From Clostridia bacterium (GTDB lineage Bacteria; Bacillota; Clostridia; Christensenellales; CAG-314): a stretch of DNA of 10,112 bases. The position numbers and the translations under genes are program-made. Location: positions 1 through 10,112 of the forward strand of contig JAFTNE010000098.1 of NCBI GenBank assembly GCA_017452035.1, read 5' to 3'. The notes beneath the pieces are model-generated. The model ran no database searches and had not been told where the DNA came from. It worked only from the letters and a program-made list of their open reading frames with translations. Of the stretch, positions 5,598 to 10,112 are shown in pieces; position 1 is the stretch's first letter; the number at the start of each line of letters is the position of its first letter.

Positions 5598-5630
5598 GTT
5601 TTATTTGTTGTGTGTTTTTAGGTCGTAAAA

Positions 5631-6080
5631 CTATTTTTGGATGGAAATAACCTTGATGTACTTAACACGTCCGTTTGGCAATGCAACTTCGGCAACTTCG
5701 CCTTCGGCAGTCTTCAACAATGCTGCTCCAACGGGAGATTCGTCACTGATACGACCAGCTGCAAAGTCTGCCTCGGTTGTACCAACAATTGTGTATGTTT
5801 TTTGAGGTTGCTCTACACCACCAACAATTTCACAGCAAACAACTGTAATTTCGTGGATGATTTTAGCCATACGAAGTTTAGCTTCGATTTCGGCAATTTC
5901 GCCTTCCATTTCTGCTTGCGCTTTGCGAGCAGCATCGTACTCGGCATTTTCGGAAAGGTCGCCAAATCCACGAGCGATTTTGATTTCTTCGGCAATTTCT
6001 GCACGGCGAACGGATTTGAGATACTCCAAACGTGCTTCTAACTCTCTGCGACCAGCTTCGGTCAATTGAACTTCTGCCAT
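5631..6080 (-). CDS. greA: Transcription elongation factor GreA, short form
   Basis: GreA binds the secondary channel of RNA polymerase and promotes cleavage of backtracked RNA. The N-terminal coiled coil (about 8-75) has the typical LKSVRRAEIAEEIKIARGFG and the acidic tip D41-L-S-E44-N-A-E-Y. The C-terminal FKBP-like domain has TYTIVGTTEADFAAGRIS and SDESPVGAALL (112-122). The protein is 149 residues against about 158 for most GreA. Alignment by eye with E. coli GreA places the gap at the linker: KIIHE joins almost directly to ITVVCCEIVGG, so about ten residues between the two domains are missing. A Cys-Cys pair (82-83) sits in the first strand of the C-terminal domain. The tip acids are intact, so activity is expected. 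AAGGAG (6087-6092) gives the start. It lies upstream of lysS and has its own promoter at 6176-6204. Confidence 0.95.
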   Translation of the reverse strand: MAEVQLTEAGRRELEARLEYLKSVRRAEIAEEIKIARGFGDLSENAEYDAARKAQAEMEGEIAEIEAKLRMAKIIHEITVVCCEIVGGVEQPQKTYTIVGTTEADFAAGRISDESPVGAALLKTAEGEVAEVALPNGRVKYIKVISIQK

Positions 6081-6118
6081 AATTATCTCCTTGATATTTT
6101 ATCAAAACGGCACAAAAC

Positions 6119-6141
6119 AACCTAAAGCAATGCTTTAAGTT
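6119..6141 (-). promoter_or_regulatory. Hairpin in the greA leader RNA
   Basis: In the minus-strand transcript, AACTTAAAGC and GCTTTAGGTT pair over 10 bp (one G-U) around a three-base loop, followed by a T-rich GTTTTG. It lies in the roughly 90-base leader between the greA promoter and its ribosome binding site. It could be a weak attenuator or RNA-stability element. Its G-U pair makes it better on this strand than on the other, which favours an RNA role here. Confidence 0.45.
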
Positions 6142-6175
6142 GCCAAATGCGTTTGTTTATATTTTTTGTAGGTTA

Positions 6176-6204
6176 ATTTTACTACAATAGTAAGTTTATG
6201 TCAA
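6176..6204 (-). promoter_or_regulatory. Sigma-A promoter of greA (greA-lysS)
   Basis: On the minus strand a perfect -35 TTGACA (6199-6204), a 17-base spacer and -10 TAAAAT (6176-6181) form a strong promoter. The predicted start near 6169 gives a leader of about 89 bases before greA. Confidence 0.82.
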
Positions 6205-6353
6205 GTAAATGCAACAAGTTGAAGAGAGTTGTAGGTGATAGTTACACTGCTAACAATACGTCAATTGTGCAACTTGCAATGACCTACACACCCACAATAT
6301 TGCGTACACGCCAAACAGATGAAAAGTCAAAACCTTATTTTTGTAACAGCTGT
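6205..6353. other. Short gene-less stretch after the M20 gene
   Basis: No gene or clear terminator was seen. Two 7-bp inverted repeats interleave here (6215-6221 with 6270-6276; 6230-6236 with 6282-6288), a pseudoknot-like order. An open frame on the plus strand starting at 6198 has no ribosome binding site and overlaps the M20 gene. Confidence 0.4.
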
Positions 6354-7757
6354 TTACTTGTTGGCTTGGATGAGGTTTTTGAAAAACTCGATACACTTAT
6401 CTAATGCTGTGTAGGTAAGGTTTTCGTTGTTGCCGTGCATTGCATCCAATTGTGAAAATGTCATCAAAATGGGTGTACAACGTATTGCATGCTTGGCAAT
6501 TGGTTGAAGGTGTCGGCAATCGGTGCCGGCAAACATCAAAAATGGAGCAATAACTGCCTGTGGATACACCTGTTTTGCCACACTTTCAAACAGCTTGTAA
6601 CCTTCGCCATTAACGTCCACAACGGGGCTTGCTTCACGGAACTTGATAACTTGCATCTCCAAATCAAACTTGCTGGCAAGTTTAGTAAGTTTTGCAAAGC
6701 ACTTTTCGCTGGTATCCCCCTGCAAAAAGCGAATATTTGCAGTAACGTAGGCTTCGTCCGGGATAGCGTTGGATACCTTACCACCACCAGTCGTAGTAAA
6801 CGCCATTGTCGTTTTGAAAATCATTGCGCCTTTGCGTCCGGCAAGTTTGCCACTAGCAATGGATGCAACAAGTCCACCAGTTAGGCCAATGGTTTTGCTA
6901 ACAAGTTTTAACCCAAAGGGGAAAGCATCGCCCATTTTGTACAACATTTGACGGGCAATTTTTGTACAACGTGGCTTGAAAACATGGTGATTTTCGCAAT
7001 AATTGACAAACTTGGCAATACGTGCAATGGGGGTGTTGTATGGTGGTTTAGATGCGTGTCCACCATCGCCCTTGGCAATAAATTTAACGTCGGCATAGCC
7101 CTTTTCGGTAGCGCCAACCATCAGTAGGTCCTTTTTGATAAACTCGCCATCAGCTTTCATCAGCGCGCCACCTTCGTCCACTACCAAAAATGGTGTGATA
7201 CCACTGCTGACAAAGTAGTCGCGTACAATTTGCGTACCCGTGCCGGAGATTTCTTCGTTGGGGCTGTAAGACAAGTACACGTCTTGTGGAGGAAGTTCGC
7301 CATTTGCAAGCAGTTCTTCCACTGCCATCATTGTGCAAAAAAGTGTATTTTTGCAATCAATTGCACCACGGGCATACACTTTGTCATCTACCACTGTGGC
7401 ATCAAATGGTGGGTAATCCCAGTGAGCCTCGTCCACGGGAACAACGTCTTGGTGAGCCATCAAAACAAGGGGCTTGTCGTGGTTTGCGCCCTCCCACTTG
7501 AATAATAAAACGTTTGTGTAGTCACGTTCCCCTGCCACAAGGGAAAGGTCTACCTTTTGAAGGCGCGCATGCACCAAGGGGAACACCTCACGTAGCACTT
7601 TGTGGAAGGTGGCAAAGTCGCCACCATTGGATATTGTGTTGCATTGTAACAGTTTGCAAAAATCTTGAATATACTTTGAGTTTGTCATAGTTTTTAGATA
7701 ATGTAAAGATGTGTGGCGCAGTAAGCCCTCATAGATACTGCGAGCCAGCTCTTCCAT
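6354..7757 (-). CDS. M20-family metallopeptidase, carboxypeptidase S / PM20D1-like
   Basis: This is a 467-residue zinc-dependent hydrolase of peptides or N-acyl amino acids. Metal and catalytic residues are all visible: H102 and D104 in AHQDVVPVD, the bridging D134 in YARGAIDCKN, the general base E168 with E169 in SPNEEISGTGTQ, D194 in VVDEGG, and H441 in DAMHGNNE. The lid or dimerisation domain (about 220-360) begins near GDGGHASKPP (H234). AHQDVVPV, WDYPPF and FAGTDCRHLQP are closest to the CPS1/PM20D1 branch. No signal peptide, so a cytoplasmic enzyme. The start is uncertain: neither this ATG nor the one at codon 24 (7688, giving MTNSKYIQDF, the more usual family N-terminus) has a Shine-Dalgarno, and a hairpin precedes the first. 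It is the last gene of a minus-strand operon, 41 bases after the DUF362 gene. Confidence 0.92.
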   Translation of the reverse strand: MEELARSIYEGLLRHTSLHYLKTMTNSKYIQDFCKLLQCNTISNGGDFATFHKVLREVFPLVHARLQKVDLSLVAGERDYTNVLLFKWEGANHDKPLVLMAHQDVVPVDEAHWDYPPFDATVVDDKVYARGAIDCKNTLFCTMMAVEELLANGELPPQDVYLSYSPNEEISGTGTQIVRDYFVSSGITPFLVVDEGGALMKADGEFIKKDLLMVGATEKGYADVKFIAKGDGGHASKPPYNTPIARIAKFVNYCENHHVFKPRCTKIARQMLYKMGDAFPFGLKLVSKTIGLTGGLVASIASGKLAGRKGAMIFKTTMAFTTTGGGKVSNAIPDEAYVTANIRFLQGDTSEKCFAKLTKLASKFDLEMQVIKFREASPVVDVNGEGYKLFESVAKQVYPQAVIAPFLMFAGTDCRHLQPIAKHAIRCTPILMTFSQLDAMHGNNENLTYTALDKCIEFFKNLIQANK

Positions 7758-7759
7758 AG

Positions 7760-7791
7760 CGAGTTTACAAAGTCGAGATTTACTTAACTCG
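7760..7791 (-). promoter_or_regulatory. Inverted repeat in front of the M20 gene start
   Basis: CGAGTT (7760-7765) and AACTCG (7786-7791) are perfect 6-bp arms. An inner AAGT/ACTT pair extends the structure. It ends two bases before the first possible ATG of the M20 gene, exactly where a ribosome binding site would be. No T-run follows, so it is not an obvious terminator. Confidence 0.4.
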
Positions 7792-7798
7792 AAGAAAA

Positions 7799-8965
7799 TT
7801 ATTTTTTATTTTTAGTATGGGAAAATGCGTGCAAAACGCGATACATTAGTGTTTTTTTGAGTTGTACTGCATCAAAAGGGCAAAGCTCTTGACAGCAGTA
7901 ACAACGGATACACTTTGACTGGCTAATTTTTGCCCTTTTGTCCACCACTTTCAGTGCTTGCGCTGGACAGTGAGTTACGCATTTTCCACATCCACGGCAT
8001 TTGTTTTTGTTTATTTTTACCTTTTTTGTAAGGTGAGTTTTGGCTAGTTTTTTAACCCATTTGGGCATGTTTAAAAAGGTGTTTGCGCTGGTAACTTCGG
8101 GAACGTCAAAGTCATTAACAAACTTGTCTTTGAGGGTGGAAAAATCAAAGTCGATTGTGCTCAAATCGTCACTTACAAGTCCACGCTCTTTGGCAACTTG
8201 CAACAGTGGCATTTGGAAGGGTTTGCCAAACAGCGATACGGCAACAACGTCCAACTCGTAAGGGTTTGCGCCTGCCAAAATTTGGCCGATAAACTTGGGT
8301 TTGCCATTGGTTGGGCCTGCGCCCTCCATACCGATTACACCATCAATAACGTGCAAAACAATCTTTTGGCTGGCGTATTGCTCAATGTCGCAAAGTAGGT
8401 TGCAAAAGTCGCCAAGGTCAGGAAAACGGCTGTGCAGTTCCACCTTGATAAGCCCGGGGATAAGTCCGTACAGGTTTTTGACAGCACCAGTGTAGCCTGC
8501 AAAAGAGTGGGTTTTGAGTTTGGTCATGTTGATGACAACGTCAGCATTTACAAAAGCGTTGATAATTTCGCACTTTTGCATCACTTTACCCTTCAAATCC
8601 ACCGTTTGAAAATCGAAGTCATCATTGAGTGTTGCAACGGTACGTGCAGAAATGTCCGTCATTTTGCACTTGTTGTACACAGTGTTCATAACGCCCTTGG
8701 TATAAAGGCCACCACAAGAGTCGCCTACTACTATATGTGGGGTAATTTTGGATAGTTCGTTTACCAGTGCAATTACCACTTCGGGATGGGTTGTGCCATG
8801 CTTGTCGGGGGACATTTCCCTTACCAAGTTGACCTTGATAAACACCTTTTGGTTGGGTTTTACAAAGTTTTGCAAACCACCAAGCTGAGACAAAATATCA
8901 TCAACGGCAGTTTGTACGTTTTGTGGTTGGTAGTCGGCACAAGCCGACATTGCTACTTTACTCAT
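7799..8965 (-). CDS. DUF362 domain protein with C-terminal double 4Fe-4S ferredoxin domain
   Basis: This 388-residue protein has an N-terminal DUF362 domain (about 1-300) and a bacterial ferredoxin tail. DUF362 marks include KVNLV (44-48), THPEVV (59-64), GDSCGG (81-86), NMTKLKTHSFAGYTGAVKNL (146-165) and DGVIGMEGAGP (208-218). The tail has two 4Fe-4S motifs: C323, C326, C329, C333-P and C352, C355, C358, C362-P. DUF362 is of unknown function; fusion to ferredoxin domains is common in anaerobes, and a redox role is likely but the substrate is unknown. The lysine-rich end (HTKNKK) is soluble. The minus-strand AGGTG at 8972-8976 gives the start. It lies 12 bases after the MTA/SAH nucleosidase gene, so the two are almost certainly cotranscribed. 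The iron-sulfur tail points to an anaerobic or microaerobic lifestyle. Confidence 0.93.
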   Translation of the reverse strand: MSKVAMSACADYQPQNVQTAVDDILSQLGGLQNFVKPNQKVFIKVNLVREMSPDKHGTTHPEVVIALVNELSKITPHIVVGDSCGGLYTKGVMNTVYNKCKMTDISARTVATLNDDFDFQTVDLKGKVMQKCEIINAFVNADVVINMTKLKTHSFAGYTGAVKNLYGLIPGLIKVELHSRFPDLGDFCNLLCDIEQYASQKIVLHVIDGVIGMEGAGPTNGKPKFIGQILAGANPYELDVVAVSLFGKPFQMPLLQVAKERGLVSDDLSTIDFDFSTLKDKFVNDFDVPEVTSANTFLNMPKWVKKLAKTHLTKKVKINKNKCRGCGKCVTHCPAQALKVVDKRAKISQSKCIRCYCCQELCPFDAVQLKKTLMYRVLHAFSHTKNKK

Positions 8966-8977
8966 TTGTACACCTAA

Positions 8978-9646
8978 TTAGAAGTTTTCTACAATCTTTG
9001 TTGCCAAATCCAAAAAGCCTTTGGTTACATCTTTGGTTGTTAGGCGATACTCTTGGTAGCCACCAAAAAGGCTATCGGAAATGCACTTTACAAGCAAACA
9101 TGGCACGTTGTTGAAACGACAAGCAAACAAAATACCAGCCGACTCCATATCGCAAATATCTGCGCCAAATTGGTTGTGCAGGTTGCTTTTTGCAGTGGCG
9201 TCATCTACAAATTTGTCAGCAGAGGCGCAACGCACTACCGGCATGTTTTGCAGTTCAAGTGCTTTGGCAAGCAGTTTTTCATCCGTTGGCACGGCAATGT
9301 CGTCAAAGCAACCATATCTACCAACGGGGATGTTGTCAATGGCAGAAACATCCATGTCGTAGTGAACAACGTCCTTTACAAGCACAGTACTGCAAAGGGA
9401 CATTTTGTCCGTCAATGCGCCAACAACGCCAAAGTTCAAAATTACGTCAACATTGTACTTGGATATGAGTAGTTGACAGCTTGCAGATGCTGCAATTTCA
9501 CCAACGGTTGCTGGCACGCAGAGAACTGCATCGTGATTGCCCAATTTGAAATTGTAAATGGCAAAAGAGCCATCCATTGTTTTGGTTGCATTGTCCAAAA
9601 AGGAAACTGCTTCCTTTTCCATAGCTGTGAAAATACCAATTTTCAT
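8978..9646 (-). CDS. 5'-methylthioadenosine/S-adenosylhomocysteine nucleosidase (MTAN-like)
   Basis: This is a 222-residue cytoplasmic hydrolase of the PNP/UDP-phosphorylase fold. It should cleave adenine from methylthioadenosine and S-adenosylhomocysteine, removing inhibitory by-products of S-adenosylmethionine use. Catalytic residues by comparison with E. coli MTAN: E12 in MKIGIFTAMEKEA, M167-E168 in CDMESAG (ribose contact), and D191 in KCISDSLFGG (adenine proton donor). NFGVVGAL (71-78) replaces the common NTGSAGGL loop, so substrate range may differ; futalosine hydrolase is an alternative within the same family. A longer in-frame start at 9703 exists. I chose the ATG at 9644-9646 because it gives the family's MKIGI start and has GGGAG (9654-9658) seven bases upstream. 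It is the first gene of the operon with DUF362 and M20. Confidence 0.9.
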   Translation of the reverse strand: MKIGIFTAMEKEAVSFLDNATKTMDGSFAIYNFKLGNHDAVLCVPATVGEIAASASCQLLISKYNVDVILNFGVVGALTDKMSLCSTVLVKDVVHYDMDVSAIDNIPVGRYGCFDDIAVPTDEKLLAKALELQNMPVVRCASADKFVDDATAKSNLHNQFGADICDMESAGILFACRFNNVPCLLVKCISDSLFGGYQEYRLTTKDVTKGFLDLATKIVENF

Positions 9647-9774
9647 AGTAAATCTCCCGTGAGAATTTGTATATAACTTTATAAGTTTACCACAAAATAG
9701 CAAATTAGTAAATTGTTATAGCATAAAAAGCCATCAAGGAGTAGCACATTTGTTATTTACAAGTAAAAAAGATG

Positions 9775-9803
9775 TTGCAAACAACCAAAGTATTTGGTAT
9801 AAT
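9775..9803 (+). promoter_or_regulatory. Sigma-A promoter of the 87-residue gene
   Basis: The -35 box TTGCAA (9775-9780), a 17-base spacer and a perfect -10 box TATAAT (9798-9803) with an extended TGG before it form a strong promoter. The transcript would start near 9810, leaving a leader of about 20 bases. Confidence 0.75.
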
Positions 9804-9829
9804 GTTAAAAACAATTTAGCGAGGATGTT

Positions 9830-10093
9830 ATGAAAATTTGGGCAAAAACAGTACGTGATGACAAAATTACACGCAACATTGTGCATGAGTGTCAATTTTT
9901 AGCAAACGACTACCTTTATGCCGAAGAACTGCGTAACATCTGCGAAAAAATGGACATTCCTACACCCATTACCACAGTTACAAACTACATACATTTTGTA
10001 CGTTTCAACATGACAAAATACCCTGTGCGCGATTTTGTGGAAAGTGTGGACTTTGACTATCTTACAATTGAATGCATTCCAGAAGACAAGTAG
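9830..10093 (+). CDS. Uncharacterised small protein, 87 residues
   Basis: I do not recognise a named family. The gene is convincing: a strong promoter, GAGGA (9821-9825) before the ATG, and normal codon use. The protein starts MKIWAKTVRDDKITRNIVHE and has no signal peptide or membrane helix. The middle reads as one or two helices (YLYAEELRNICEKMDIPTP), followed by VTNYIHFVRFNMTKYPVRDF and an acidic end, ESVDFDYLTIECIPEDK. The mix of short strands and helices suggests a small soluble alpha/beta fold, possibly dimeric. The single Trp (W4), two Cys (C21, C38 region and C near the end) and the lack of a His-Cys cluster give no hint of catalysis or metal binding. It is divergent from the MTA/SAH nucleosidase gene, 183 bases away, which does not imply a shared job. 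Confidence 0.75.
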   Translation: MKIWAKTVRDDKITRNIVHECQFLANDYLYAEELRNICEKMDIPTPITTVTNYIHFVRFNMTKYPVRDFVESVDFDYLTIECIPEDK

Positions 10094-10112
10094 CACTTTG
10101 CGACTTTTAAAA

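Noticed and set aside
5557..5630. T-box or L-box riboswitch before lysS
   Set aside because: The 74-base gap is too short for a T-box and lacks its conserved features; only a simple hairpin is present.
6198..6404. 68-codon plus-strand frame between greA and M20
   Set aside because: No ribosome binding site and it runs into the antisense of the M20 gene.
9675..9688. Small palindrome (AACTTTATAAGTT) upstream of the MTAN gene
   Set aside because: Short and AT-rich, likely by chance; no clear promoter could be placed around it.
8978..9703. Longer start of the MTAN gene at 9703
   Set aside because: The extra 19 residues have no family match and no ribosome binding site; the ATG at 9646 has GGGAG and the typical MKIGI start.

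Overview
The window looks like chromosome of a Bacillota (Firmicutes), probably a clostridial lineage. Evidence: strong AGGAG-type ribosome binding sites, TTGACA/TATAAT promoters with 17-base spacers, a greA-lysS pair, a collagen-like surface protein, and a CzrA/SmtB-type metal regulator next to its efflux ATPase. Base composition is moderate: about 40-55% G+C in sampled lines of the core genes and about 30-37% in the 3.1-4.0 kb segment. Genus cannot be read from this. No tRNA, rRNA, CRISPR array, transposase or integrase was seen.

Layout. (1) 1-184, minus strand: first 61 codons of a Gly-X-Y collagen-like protein that runs off the left edge. (2) 185-589: gene-less, with three 27-bp tandem repeats, then a consensus promoter overlapping a long ArsR-type operator. 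(3) 590-3013, plus strand: a three-gene metal operon made of an alpha5-type (CzrA-like) repressor, a free-standing HMA metal chaperone, and a P1B-2 Zn/Cd/Pb ATPase that lacks its own HMA domain. A strong terminator follows. (4) 3076-3958: an AT-rich two-gene cassette, an XRE repressor gene broken by an in-frame TGA and a divergent SLOG/DUF1273-like gene. They share an intergenic region with four copies or part-copies of a 16-bp palindrome. The cassette lies between two near-identical terminator hairpins 940 bp apart. (5) 4042-6080, minus strand: greA then lysS, with a greA promoter at 6176-6204 and terminator-like hairpins before each gene. (6) 6354-9646, minus strand: probable operon of MTA/SAH nucleosidase, DUF362 double-ferredoxin protein and M20 (CPS1-like) peptidase. 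(7) 9830-10093, plus strand: an 87-residue uncharacterised protein with its own promoter.

How the genes work together. The metal operon should be self-contained: metal releases the repressor from the operator at the transcription start, the HMA protein hands metal on, and the ATPase exports it. greA-lysS is housekeeping. The minus-strand operon joins an S-adenosylmethionine by-product salvage enzyme with an iron-sulfur protein and a peptidase; the functional link is not obvious. The most unusual part is the XRE/SLOG cassette. SLOG domains are nucleotide-binding modules often found in conflict or signalling systems. Here the gene has its own operator set, AT-rich composition, duplicated flanking hairpins, and an apparently inactivated repressor.
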